Source: Drouetiella sp036703255 (GTDB lineage: Bacteria; Cyanobacteriota; Cyanobacteriia; Elainellales; Elainellaceae). From it: a stretch of DNA of 64,000 bases. The stretch covers positions 1 through 64,000 of the forward strand of contig DATNPL010000227.1 in the NCBI GenBank assembly GCA_036703255.1, written 5' to 3'. Each line of letters opens with the position of its first letter. Position 1 is the first letter of the stretch. Under the pieces are notes generated by a model, which had not been told where the DNA came from, made no database searches, and saw only the letters and a program-made list of their open reading frames with translations. Both the position numbers and the translations under genes were made by a program. Positions 18,613-26,563 of this stretch are shown here, piece by piece.

Positions 18613-18754
18613 ATCGGGAAGACAGCGCCCAGCCACTATAAGTGGGTTTAATGAGTAGGATTGCTTATTGCGGCTTTACAAAAGCGGTCTCTCCAGCCTC
18701 ATAATAAAGAAGGATAAGAAAAATATCTTAATAAAGGTTTTAGGAGGGTCAGGT

Positions 18755-20482
18755 ATGGTCGCACTTGCGGAACGCTCTCTCAGCCGATTAACGCTACAGG
18801 TTCAAGAGATTGCAGCCGACACCACCACGATTCGATCGCTCGACTGGGATCGCGATCGGTTTGACATTGAGTTTGAGCTAGAGAACGGCACAACCTACAA
18901 TTCTTTCCTCATCCGAGGCGATAAGGTGGCTCTGGTAGACACCTCGCATGAGAAGTTTCGCCAGCTCTATCTTGAAAAGCTGTTGAGCTTGATCGATCCG
19001 GCCGACATAGACTACCTGATTGTCAGCCACACTGAACCTGACCACAGCGGCTTGATCAAAGATATTTTGCAGCGCGCCCCCCATATTGTTGTCGTCGGAT
19101 CTAAGGTGGCGATGCAGTTTTTGGATGATCAGGTGCATCAGCCCTTTAAGCGGATGCAGATCAAGAACGGCGATCGCCTTGATTTGGGTCAAGGGCATGA
19201 GCTGGAGTTTGTTTCGGCTCCTAATTTGCACTGGCCGGATACGATTCTCACCTTTGATCACAAAACTAGCGTCTTGTTTACCTGCGATGTGTTTGGGCTG
19301 CACTTCTGCGACGACCACACCTACGATGAAGACCTGGAAATTTTGGAGGCTGACTATAAGCTCTACTATGACTGCCTGATGGGGCCGAATGCACGCTCAG
19401 TGCTGGCTGCCCTCAAGCGGATGAAAGAGCTGCCAGAGATCAAGACGATCGCCACGGGACATGGCCCTTTGCTGCATTACAACGTGTCTGAGCTAGTGGG
19501 ACGCTATCGAGACTGGAGCCAAGCGCAGGCCAAAGCCGAAACCACGGTGGCTCTGTTTTATGCCAGCGACTACGGCGATGGAGAAGCCCTGGCTCAGGCG
19601 ATCGCTCAAGGCATTACCAAAACAGGCGTGGCGGTCGAGCTGCTCGATCTGAAATATGCTGAGCCACATGAAATTAGTGAGATGGTTAGCCTCGCCTCAG
19701 GGGTGGTGATTGGGATGCCGCCTCAGTCGGGAGAGTTTGCCACCACAACCCGAGCAGCGATTGGCACCATTCTGGCGGCAACCAATGCCAAGCAGGCGGT
19801 CGGGCTGTTTGAGGTGGGCGGTGGCGATGATGAGTCGGTCTATCCTCTGCGGAATCAGTTTCAAGAGATTGGTGTGCGGGAAGGTTTTGCGCCGATTCTG
19901 ATCAAAGAAGCGCCCAACAAATCGACGTTTCAACTTTGTGAAGAAGCCGGAACTGACTTGGGACAATGGCTGACTCGCGATCGCGCCGTCAAGCAAATGA
20001 AGTCGCTCGACAACGAGCTAGACAAAGCCCTGGGTCGCCTGAGCGGCGGACTGTACATCATCACAGCCACGAAAGAGGGCGTTTCGAGCGCTATGCTGGC
20101 CTCCTGGGTGTCTCAAGCAAGCCTCAAGCCCATTGGCTTTACTATTGCTGTGGCAAAAGACCGGGCGATCGAGTCCTTTATGCATGTGGGCGATCGCTTT
20201 GTTTTGAACGTGCTAGAAGAAGGCAACTATCAGCCCCTGATGAAGCACTTCTTGAAGCGATTTGCGCCGGGAGCCGATCGCTTTGCAGGCATTAAGACCT
20301 ACGCGGCAACTAACGGTTCACCGATTCTGGCGGATGCTCTAGCCTATTTGGAATGCGAAGTGGTGAGCCGGATGGAGTGCAGCGATCACTGGCTGGTCTA
20401 CAGCACGGTTGAGCTAGGGCGGGTTTCTAAGGTAGATGGGCTGACGGCTGTTCACCACCGCAAAGTCGGCAACCACTACTAG
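18755..20482 (+). CDS. flv3: Flavodiiron protein, canonical di-iron type (Flv3-like)
   Basis: Cyanobacterial flavodiiron proteins accept electrons from photosystem I and reduce O2 to water. The order of domains is a metallo-beta-lactamase-like di-iron domain (about 1-250), a flavodoxin domain (about 260-410), and a C-terminal NAD(P)H:flavin oxidoreductase domain (about 420-575) found only in photosynthetic organisms. The iron ligands are intact: H92, E94, D96 and H97 in HTEPDHSG, with further His/Asp in LHWPDT, CDVFG and GHGP. This makes it the catalytic (Flv3/Flv4) class. Flv3 is chosen over Flv4 because it sits directly beside a non-canonical partner without the Sll0218-type gene found in flv4-flv2 operons. 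The start is ATG 18755, behind TAGGAGG. Confidence 0.88.
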   Translation: MVALAERSLSRLTLQVQEIAADTTTIRSLDWDRDRFDIEFELENGTTYNSFLIRGDKVALVDTSHEKFRQLYLEKLLSLIDPADIDYLIVSHTEPDHSGLIKDILQRAPHIVVVGSKVAMQFLDDQVHQPFKRMQIKNGDRLDLGQGHELEFVSAPNLHWPDTILTFDHKTSVLFTCDVFGLHFCDDHTYDEDLEILEADYKLYYDCLMGPNARSVLAALKRMKELPEIKTIATGHGPLLHYNVSELVGRYRDWSQAQAKAETTVALFYASDYGDGEALAQAIAQGITKTGVAVELLDLKYAEPHEISEMVSLASGVVIGMPPQSGEFATTTRAAIGTILAATNAKQAVGLFEVGGGDDESVYPLRNQFQEIGVREGFAPILIKEAPNKSTFQLCEEAGTDLGQWLTRDRAVKQMKSLDNELDKALGRLSGGLYIITATKEGVSSAMLASWVSQASLKPIGFTIAVAKDRAIESFMHVGDRFVLNVLEEGNYQPLMKHFLKRFAPGADRFAGIKTYAATNGSPILADALAYLECEVVSRMECSDHWLVYSTVELGRVSKVDGLTAVHHRKVGNHY

Positions 20483-20501
20483 CGTTCTGTCCCAAAGTCT
20501 C

Positions 20502-20523
20502 TGGGGGAGGTGCGCCTCCCCCA
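20502..20523. repeat. GC-rich hairpin in the flv3-flv1 spacer
   Basis: TGGGGGAGG at 20502-20510 pairs with CCTCCCCCA at 20515-20523 across a four-base loop, 20 bp after the flv3 stop and 46 bp before flv1. A-rich sequence rather than a T-run follows, so full termination is unlikely. It could stabilise the flv3 part of the mRNA or set the ratio of the two products. Confidence 0.8.
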
Positions 20524-20568
20524 AAAATCTATTGTTAAAAGTTTGAACTGACACACCTCTTGACAGCT

Positions 20569-22302
20569 ATGGCAGAGACTAAACCCCGTGATGTGCAAGT
20601 GGCTGAGATTGGGGCAAACACAACCGTGCTGCGATCGCGCACCTGGGATCGGCTGCGGTTTGAAGTTGAATATGCCCGCCAGAAAGGGACAACGGCAAAT
20701 TCCTATCTGATTCAGGCCGATAAGACCGTTTTGATCGACCCGCCGGGGGAATCTTTTACTGAAATTTTTCTGGAAGAGCTGTATCAGCACACCTATCTTC
20801 AGCGAATTAACTACGTAACTTTAGGGCACCTCAACTCCAACCGCATCGCCACGCTGAAAACGCTGTTGGGTCAGGAAGTTGCGCCTCAGATTACCTTTGT
20901 CTGCACCCGGGCGGCTGAGGTGGCTTTGCGCGCAGCGTTTCCCAACTGGTACCTGCGGGTGATTGTCGCTAACCCCGAAGACACGATCGATCTGGGGCAA
21001 GGGCATGTGTTGCAGTTTATCCCCACGCCTACACCACGCTATCCGGATGGGCTTTGTACCTACGATCCGGCCACGCGCATTCTCTATACCGACAAGCTGT
21101 TTGGCATTCATCTCTGCGATGAACCCGTGTTTGATGAAAAGTGGAAGCTGCTGGATGAAGATCGGCGTTACTACTTCGACTGCATCCATGCCAGTCAGTT
21201 TCGCCAAGTTGAGGCGGCATTGGATAAGCTGGCTCCCTTCTCAGCGATCGCCAAAATTTATGCCCCCAACCACGGCCCGATGGTGCGCTATAGCGTCAGC
21301 CGTTTCACGTTTGACTACCGCTACTGGTGCGAGCGGCAGCAGATACAGGATCTTAATGTGGCCGTGCTGTATGCCTCGGCCTATGGCAACACGGCAATTT
21401 TGGGCAATGCGATCGCTCGGGGCTTAATCCAGTCTGGTGCGGCAGTGCAGACGATTAACTGTGAGTTGGCCGATCCGGCGGAAATCACCCAAATTCTGCA
21501 AGAATGCGATGGCTTCATTTTTGGTACGCCCACCCTGGCAGGTCATGCGCCGACGCAGATTCAGACGGCGCTCGGTATCGCCCTCTCTAGCGCTGCTAGA
21601 ACCAAGCTAGCGGGGGTGTTTGGCTCCTATGGCTGGAGTGGAGAGGCGATCGATCTGGTGCATACCAAACTGCAAGATGCGGGCTATCGAATTGGCTTTG
21701 AGCCAATTCGCGTCAAGTTTAAGCCCACGGACGAGACTCTGCGAGAGTGCGAATTAGCCGGGGCGGAGTTTATGCAAACTCTGCGGAAGACCAAGAAAAT
21801 TCGGGCACCGCGTCAGACGGGTGTAGAAGTACAGGCCGATCGCACCGAACAAGCCGTCGGACGGATTACGGGTTCGCTCTGCGTCATCACCACCCACCGC
21901 TTTGGCAAGCATCAGGGGATGCTCACCTCTTGGGTGTCTCAGGCAACGTTTAATCCGCCTGGGCTGACGATCGCCATTCCTATGAGCCAGGGGGAAGCGA
22001 CGCTACCCACGATCGGCAGTCAGTTTGTCCTGAATGTGCTGAAGGAAGGCAAAAACCTGCGGCGATTTTTCCTCAAGCCCGTAGCAAATGAAGAAGAAAG
22101 ATTGGCGGCGATCGACACCCATCCGGCGAACAACGGCTGCCTGATTCTGGATGAGGCGCTGAGCTATCTGGAATGCATGGTGCAGTCTCGCATGGAATGC
22201 GGCGATCATTGGCTGCTCTACGCCACAGTGGACAATGGCAAGGTGCTGGAAGCGGTGGGGGTGACGGCAGTGCAGCATCGCAAGTCGGCTATGCAGTATT
22301 AG
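20569..22302 (+). CDS. flv1: Flavodiiron protein, non-canonical type (Flv1-like)
   Basis: It has the same three-domain layout as Flv3 and similar length (577 residues), but the di-iron site is altered. The segment matching H-x-E-x-D-H reads H87-L-N89-S-N91-R92, and downstream positions also differ (TPRYPDG, CDEPVF). This loss defines the Flv1/Flv2 class, which works as a partner of Flv3/Flv4 in heteromers that photoreduce O2 under fluctuating light. The gene lies 86 bp after flv3 on the same strand, which fits co-expression of the Flv1/Flv3 pair. The start is ATG 20569; an in-frame TTG nine bases earlier is less likely. Confidence 0.87.
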   Translation: MAETKPRDVQVAEIGANTTVLRSRTWDRLRFEVEYARQKGTTANSYLIQADKTVLIDPPGESFTEIFLEELYQHTYLQRINYVTLGHLNSNRIATLKTLLGQEVAPQITFVCTRAAEVALRAAFPNWYLRVIVANPEDTIDLGQGHVLQFIPTPTPRYPDGLCTYDPATRILYTDKLFGIHLCDEPVFDEKWKLLDEDRRYYFDCIHASQFRQVEAALDKLAPFSAIAKIYAPNHGPMVRYSVSRFTFDYRYWCERQQIQDLNVAVLYASAYGNTAILGNAIARGLIQSGAAVQTINCELADPAEITQILQECDGFIFGTPTLAGHAPTQIQTALGIALSSAARTKLAGVFGSYGWSGEAIDLVHTKLQDAGYRIGFEPIRVKFKPTDETLRECELAGAEFMQTLRKTKKIRAPRQTGVEVQADRTEQAVGRITGSLCVITTHRFGKHQGMLTSWVSQATFNPPGLTIAIPMSQGEATLPTIGSQFVLNVLKEGKNLRRFFLKPVANEEERLAAIDTHPANNGCLILDEALSYLECMVQSRMECGDHWLLYATVDNGKVLEAVGVTAVQHRKSAMQY

Positions 22303-22354
22303 CATCGGTTGCCCCATGCGGTTCGCCTGAGCGTCGTGGGTCAATTAACCTGAG

Positions 22355-22393
22355 AGATTTTTTGAAGAAGCGGGCTGCTTTTTCAAAAAATCT
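22355..22393. terminator. Hairpin after flv1, probable bidirectional terminator
   Basis: AGATTTTTTGAA at 22355-22366 is repeated exactly inverted at 22382-22393, with an inner GAAGC/GCTTT extension. It lies between convergent flv1 and a minus-strand hypothetical gene. T-runs within both arms could serve either direction. Its AT-rich outer arms resemble other palindromes in this window. Confidence 0.65.
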
Positions 22394-22417
22394 TGAGTTT
22401 GATTGAATTTGCGATTC

Positions 22418-22777
22418 CTAAGAGGGACGGACGATCGAACAGGCAGGCAGCTCGGCTGAGCCAAAAATTGGGGTAGGGTCAAGTCCGGCAATTTGCTTAA
22501 ACTGCTCTGGCGTAATGGTGCTGACGATCGGCTGGCTCTCCCAGACTTTCAGCCTGTCATGGGCTTGTGCTAAGAACTCTACGCCTCGGACCAGTGGCAC
22601 CGTTAGCCAGTAATCAATCAGGGTTTCAATTAAAGCTAACTCGATCAAAGGGCGAGGATAAAGTTGCAGTAATTCATCTAAATAGAGATCAAAACGATGG
22701 GTCTCATCACCGCCCAAACAATAGCTGCTAACGATATGTTTGACCCGTTGTTGGCTTAACTTTTCCCAAATTTCCAT
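22418..22777 (-). CDS. Conserved hypothetical protein
   Basis: I do not recognise the family. The 119-residue product is acidic and mostly helical by composition, with a Leu-rich centre (DLYLDELLQLYPRPLIELALIETLIDYW is written here only as a position: about residues 30-57). It has no signal peptide, membrane segment or metal motif. The ATG at 22777 is preferred over an in-frame TTG one codon upstream. It is convergent with flv1. It may be a small adaptor protein, but nothing in the sequence shows what it does. Confidence 0.65.
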   Translation of the reverse strand: MEIWEKLSQQRVKHIVSSYCLGGDETHRFDLYLDELLQLYPRPLIELALIETLIDYWLTVPLVRGVEFLAQAHDRLKVWESQPIVSTITPEQFKQIAGLDPTPIFGSAELPACSIVRPS

Positions 22778-23090
22778 CAAACTCTCAGCCCAAAACTTCT
22801 ACTTGCGAGGTCATATCCCGGTTTTTAATCTTTCCCCATCCTACCTATAATCGCAAATTTCTTATGAAGAAATCCCTAAATATTTTCTAGACAATCTGAT
22901 ATTTCAAACTTAAATGATGCTTGTCAGCTTAAGACAAAATAATCCTAGACTCGCGTCTTTTGATCATGTGAAGAGAACTTTGCTGGCTGCACAACATCAA
23001 AGCAGCATCAAAAATGCCCAAAACTAGCGGGCTTGCTAAGTCCTGTGGGCAAAAAACGCGATAGATTTTAGAAGACATCGCAAGAAAGCT
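22778..23090. other. AT-rich intergenic region
   Basis: This gap lies between divergent small genes. It includes a TATAAT at 22846-22851 and a 7-bp hairpin, ATTTCTT/AAGAAAT, at 22857-22873. No gene is evident; a minus-strand frame at 23036-23224 is a shadow of the next gene. Confidence 0.4.
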
Positions 23091-23405
23091 ATGACAGGCG
23101 AAGATTTACACCAGCTCTTACTCTCAAAATGGGGTCGCTCGTATGATCTCCAAATTCGGAAAGGCAATGACAAAGTATTTCTCCAGGTCATGTGGAAATA
23201 TCTGGAGCAAGCCTCTTTTCCCATGACAGAAGCTGAGTATATGGCGCATCTAGAGACGATCGCCCACTACCTCAATGCCTGGGGAAGTTTGGCTCAGGTC
23301 GAGAGTTTTATTGCGGCAACTAAAGAAAGACCCCGTTTGGGAAAAGCCGTTAGCATCCCGATCGACTTGGGCGATCGCGCTTCAGAATGGCTGCTAGAAA
23401 ATTAA
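23091..23405 (+). CDS. DUF3067 family protein
   Basis: The 104-residue product matches the DUF3067 family shared by cyanobacteria and plastids. Recognisable blocks are LLLSKWGRSYDLQIRK, VFLQVMWKYLEQASFP and IAHYLNAWGSL. It is a soluble alpha/beta protein of unknown biochemical role. The conservation from cyanobacteria to plants suggests a function tied to the photosynthetic lineage. It is a single gene ending at a strong bidirectional terminator. Confidence 0.85.
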   Translation: MTGEDLHQLLLSKWGRSYDLQIRKGNDKVFLQVMWKYLEQASFPMTEAEYMAHLETIAHYLNAWGSLAQVESFIAATKERPRLGKAVSIPIDLGDRASEWLLEN

Positions 23406-23435
23406 GGCAATAAAGCATCAGGTTGCTAAAAAACT

Positions 23436-23470
23436 AAAAAAAGGCAGAGCTAAAAGCCCTGCCTTTTTTT
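23436..23470. terminator. Bidirectional rho-independent terminator
   Basis: A run of A followed by GGCAG (23436-23447) pairs with CTGCC plus seven T (23459-23470). The symmetrical A-run/T-run layout can stop transcripts of both the DUF3067 gene (+) and the convergent tatC gene (-). Confidence 0.93.
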
Positions 23471-23482
23471 AGAATCCAAATC

Positions 23483-24334
23483 CTATTTCCCCGTCAAAAC
23501 CACCATTCCAATGCCGCCAAAGTATAGCCCTAGAACGGCTCCAGCCAGCAGACTCTGCGTTACAGGATCGGTCGAAGGCGTCAGCACTGCTCCTAAAATC
23601 GCAGCCCCCAAGATGACATACCGCCAGCCAGCCAGCATTTGCTTAGAGTTGACAATATTCAGCATCCCCAGCAAAAGCTGAATCACCGGAATCTGAAAGG
23701 CTAGCCCGGTGCTAAACAGCAGCAGCAGCACAAACTCGAAGTAACGTTCGATCGACCAAAGCTGCTCAACAACGCCTTCGCCATAGTTGACAAAGAAATT
23801 GAGCGCTGCTGGAATTAGAGCCACATAGGCAAAGGCCAAGCCCACGACAAACAGGATGGTGGAGCCAAAAACAATGGGAGCTAATAATCGCCGTTCGCGG
23901 CGGGTCAGGCCAGGAACGACAAACTGCACAATCTGGTAGAGGATGAAGGGACTAGCCACCAAAATGCCGCTATAGGCTGCCACCTTGATCGAGACAAAGA
24001 AATATTCTCCAGGAGCAAGCTGAAGAAACTTTGCGCCTTTGGCAGGTACTTCTAACAGCTCGACGATCGGATTAACAAAAATAAAGCAAACGACGACTCC
24101 AACTGCTACCGCAGCCAGTGCGTAAAAAATTCGTAGACGCAGTTCTTCGAGATGGTCGAACAGCGACATTTCTACCTCATCGGGCAGGTCGTCGTAATCG
24201 TCGGCATTGTCGTCGTCAGAGGAAGAGCCATAAGAGCCAGGGGCGATCGCCTTGCCAGTTGAAGTTGCCGAGTCAGGCGCTGAGGCATCGGCAACTTCTG
24301 AGGCAGCAGTTTCGAGGTCGGAAGGAGCAGTCAT
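23483..24334 (-). CDS. tatC: Sec-independent protein translocase subunit TatC
   Basis: TatC recognises twin-arginine signal peptides and forms the receptor core of the Tat translocon in the thylakoid and plasma membranes. The N-terminal region of about 55 residues is acidic and Ser-rich. The core then starts at EMSLFDHLEELRLRI, the family's first conserved block, and has six membrane helices with the PGLTRRERR loop and the FxTGLAFQIPV segment. The N-terminal extension is longer than in E. coli TatC, as in several cyanobacteria. ATG 24334 was chosen over an in-frame TTG at 24361. tatA/B are not adjacent. Confidence 0.95.
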   Translation of the reverse strand: MTAPSDLETAASEVADASAPDSATSTGKAIAPGSYGSSSDDDNADDYDDLPDEVEMSLFDHLEELRLRIFYALAAVAVGVVVCFIFVNPIVELLEVPAKGAKFLQLAPGEYFFVSIKVAAYSGILVASPFILYQIVQFVVPGLTRRERRLLAPIVFGSTILFVVGLAFAYVALIPAALNFFVNYGEGVVEQLWSIERYFEFVLLLLFSTGLAFQIPVIQLLLGMLNIVNSKQMLAGWRYVILGAAILGAVLTPSTDPVTQSLLAGAVLGLYFGGIGMVVLTGK

Positions 24335-24425
24335 AGGGAGATCGGTAAAGCGGGCAGACAATTCAAGCTCAGGGATTGCGATCTATATTAGCCTAGCGTT
24401 TTCAGGGGCATAAACCTCGATCGCG

Positions 24426-25331
24426 CTATCGTTCTATACGTTCCACTTGCAGTTCTTGAATTAACTGCTCTAGTTCACTTTGGTTGGCTTTGTAGACCTT
24501 GCCGCAAAACTCGCAGATAGCCTCAGCTTCCCCTTCTTTATCAATAATATCGATTAGCTCGTCTTCGCCCAAAATCTTGAGTGCGCCTAAGACGCGATCG
24601 AATGAGCAACCGCAGTGAAACCGAACCATTTGGGTTTCTGGGAAAATCTCTAGACCCATGTCTCCTACCAGATCTTCAAAGATCTGCGGTAGCGACTTTC
24701 CAGCTTGCAATAAGGGCGTAAAGCCCGACAAAGAGGCAATACGAGATTCTAGCTTTTCTACGAGTGCCTCATCGCGGGCGGCTTTGGGCAGCACCTGCAC
24801 CAAAAGCCCCCCTGCCGCAGAGACGCCGCTGGCTCCGACAAAGACTCCCACGATGAGGGCTGAAGGGGTTTGCTCGGAGCTAACCAGGTAGTGCGTGATG
24901 TCGTCGCCAATCTCGCCAGAGACTAGCTCTACGGTGCTGGAGTAGGGGTAACCATAGCCCACATCTCGGACGACGTAGAGAAAGCCTTGACTGCCGACAG
25001 CTCGACCGACATCGAGCTTGCCTTTGTCATTGGGGGGCAGTTCTATTTTGGGGTTGCCGACATAGCCGCGCACGGTGCCATCTAGTCCGGCATCGACCAA
25101 TATGCCTTCTAAGGGGCCGTTTCCTCGCACCCGCAGGTTGACTCGCGATTCTGCTCGTTTCATGCTGGAGGCCAAGAGCAAGCCAGAGGACATGGTTCTC
25201 CCCAAGGCTGCTGTGGCAACGTAGGAAAGCTGGTGCCGCTGTCTGGCTTCTTCGGTAAGGCTGGTGGTGATGACCCCGACGATGCGGATGCCTCCTTCGG
25301 CGGCTGTCGCCCGAACCAATTGATCTACCAT
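24426..25331 (-). CDS. hslO: Redox-regulated chaperone Hsp33
   Basis: Hsp33 is a cytoplasmic holdase that becomes active under oxidative stress, when its zinc-binding cysteines form disulfides. The four cysteines are present as CGC (in FHCGCSFDRV) and CEFCGKVY near the C-terminus, which is the normal CxC...CxxC arrangement. The N-terminal substrate-binding domain and 301-residue length are typical. ATG 25331 (MVDQLVRATA) is preferred over an upstream start because it has AGGA eight bases before it and matches the family. The gene lies upstream of tatC, 91 bp away, on the same strand. Confidence 0.96.
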   Translation of the reverse strand: MVDQLVRATAAEGGIRIVGVITTSLTEEARQRHQLSYVATAALGRTMSSGLLLASSMKRAESRVNLRVRGNGPLEGILVDAGLDGTVRGYVGNPKIELPPNDKGKLDVGRAVGSQGFLYVVRDVGYGYPYSSTVELVSGEIGDDITHYLVSSEQTPSALIVGVFVGASGVSAAGGLLVQVLPKAARDEALVEKLESRIASLSGFTPLLQAGKSLPQIFEDLVGDMGLEIFPETQMVRFHCGCSFDRVLGALKILGEDELIDIIDKEGEAEAICEFCGKVYKANQSELEQLIQELQVERIER

Positions 25332-25459
25332 GAAAATCCTATACACTTCTTAACAGTCTCTAGTTCTATTCTAGAGGGAGGCGATCGCTAGAGGGTTGGG
25401 GAGAATAATTTGTTTGGGGTGTTCAACAGCTTTGGGCGTCTCCTAAATCTCTGGCGAAC

Positions 25460-25567
25460 AGCCTTGGGGGTCTCCCCCAACCCCCCGGCAGGGGACGAGG
25501 CGCGTCCCCCACACCCCCTCCGCAAGGTATGGTGGTCTGAAGTAGAGGGCGCTTTGCATGGGTGGGA
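25460..25567 (+). repeat. Dispersed G/C-run repeat, copy 1 (about 105 bp)
   Basis: This element begins CCTTGGGGG, contains several short C-run/G-run hairpins and GGGGACGAGGCGC, and ends near GGCGCTTTGCATGGGTGGG. It shares its layout with 40322-40428 (same orientation) and 40583-40684 (inverted). It lies directly upstream of the AhpD-like gene. Confidence 0.8.
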
Positions 25568-25632
25568 AGTGCGGGGGTAGGTTTTCGGGTGATGGTTTTC
25601 TGTTGAGCGTTTTACTTCTGGGGGGCGATCGC

Positions 25633-25965
25633 GTGGATCAGTATTACAAGCCGGAACATTTGGCTCAGTTTGGTCAAGTTAGTCAGGGTAATCCTGAGCT
25701 GGCGGAGAAGTTTTTTGCGTACTATGGGGCTGTGTTTGCTGAGGGGGCGCTGTCTGTGCGCGAAAAGGCTTTGATTGCGCTGGCGGTTTCCCATACGGTG
25801 CAGTGTCCGTACTGCATTGATGCCTATAGCAAGGAGTGTTTGCAGCAGGGTTCTGACTTGGAGGAGATGACGGAGGCGATCCATGTGGCGACTGCAATTC
25901 GGGGTGGGGCATCGCTGGTGCATGGGGTGCAGATGCTAGAGCATGTTAAAAAGCTGTCTATGTGA
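25633..25965 (+). CDS. AhpD/carboxymuconolactone decarboxylase-like protein, arsenosugar-associated type
   Basis: The 110-residue product has the CMD/AhpD fold: SVREKALIALAVSH, then the redox CxxC (C58-P-Y-C61) in VQCPYCIDAYSKEC, then AIRGGASLVHG. It closely resembles the peroxidase-like proteins encoded with ArsM/ArsS in arsenosugar synthesis. An arsS gene lies 1.5 kb downstream, which supports that link. The GTG at 25633 was chosen because it gives the expected short N-terminus (DQYYKPEHL). The in-frame ATG at 25558 would add 25 unrelated residues translated partly from the upstream repeat. A HIP1 octamer overlaps the bases just before the start. Confidence 0.8.
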   Translation: MDQYYKPEHLAQFGQVSQGNPELAEKFFAYYGAVFAEGALSVREKALIALAVSHTVQCPYCIDAYSKECLQQGSDLEEMTEAIHVATAIRGGASLVHGVQMLEHVKKLSM

Positions 25966-25995
25966 CCTGTTTATGTAGCTTGTCTATGCGGCTGC

Positions 25996-26370
25996 TTACG
26001 ATCGCGATTCTGCTGAAATTTCTTCGTTCAGCTTGTTCCGTTTGGCCATGAGGTAAGTTTTGATCGCGTTGAGCTGCTGGATTTTTTCGGCAATTTCTTC
26101 TAGCTTCCGATCGATAATCTCGATTTGATTTTGCTGAGACAGGGCACCGCCTTCCCACTCATCTAGCAGTTGTTTGATCTCACTGAGCCTAAATCCCAAT
26201 CCTTTGCCTTGAGCAATCATGAGAAGACGTTCTACGGTTTCTAGGCTGTATTCTGCGTACAGTCTTGTTCCTGCCTGTCGATCGCGGGCAGCAATCAGTC
26301 CTATCTTTTCGTAAAACCGAATTGTGTCCTTGGATAACCCTGTTTTCTTGGACAGCTCACCAATCAGCAT
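25996..26370 (-). CDS. MerR-family transcriptional regulator
   Basis: The N-terminal winged helix-turn-helix is typical of MerR proteins: IGELSKKTGLSKDTIRFYEKIGL at about residues 3-25. A dimerising coiled coil follows at about 75-112 (EIIDRKLEEIAEKIQQLNAIK). There is no cysteine in the protein, so it cannot sense metals or aldehydes through thiols as CueR, ZntR or NmlR do. It is divergent from the SDR gene at 26564. A MerR-type operator lies between them, so the SDR gene is the likely target. The inducer is unknown. Confidence 0.92.
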   Translation of the reverse strand: MLIGELSKKTGLSKDTIRFYEKIGLIAARDRQAGTRLYAEYSLETVERLLMIAQGKGLGFRLSEIKQLLDEWEGGALSQQNQIEIIDRKLEEIAEKIQQLNAIKTYLMAKRNKLNEEISAESRS

Positions 26371-26413
26371 TGCAACAACCTAAATCTTCCAAAATCGGTA
26401 TTTCTTAATCTGG

Positions 26414-26462
26414 GTATGAATTTTTGAAAGGGGCGCTCCGCGCCCCTTTCAAAAATTCATAC
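26414..26462. repeat. 49-bp near-perfect palindrome
   Basis: Arms of 23 bp pair perfectly around a three-base loop (TCC at 26437-26439). The outer part is AT-rich (GTATGAATTTTTG) and the inner part GC-rich (AAAGGGGCGC). It sits in the merR-SDR gap, 29 bp upstream of the operator. It is too long for a typical operator and resembles a mobile or REP-like hairpin element. Confidence 0.9.
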
Positions 26463-26490
26463 ATGAAATCAGCAACACCCCAAAAGTTAC

Positions 26491-26522
26491 TTGACTGTGG
26501 AGTATACTCCATAGTTTACGCT
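26491..26522 (+). promoter_or_regulatory. MerR-type operator/promoter for the SDR gene
   Basis: A -35 hexamer TTGACT (26491-26496) and a -10-like TACGCT (26517-26522) are 20 bp apart, the overlong spacing that MerR-family activators correct by twisting DNA. The spacer holds the perfect 14-bp palindrome TGGAGTATACTCCA (26498-26511), like operators of the NmlR/AdhR branch. The SDR start codon is 42 bp downstream. Confidence 0.75.
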
Positions 26523-26563
26523 GCTTAATATCAACCTCTGAATTGCTGGAAGTGATACTAAGT

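Noticed and set aside
20569..22302. Considered a frameshifted or decayed flavodiiron gene because iron ligands are missing
   Set aside because: The frame is intact over full length, and the ligand changes match the known Flv1/Flv2 class.
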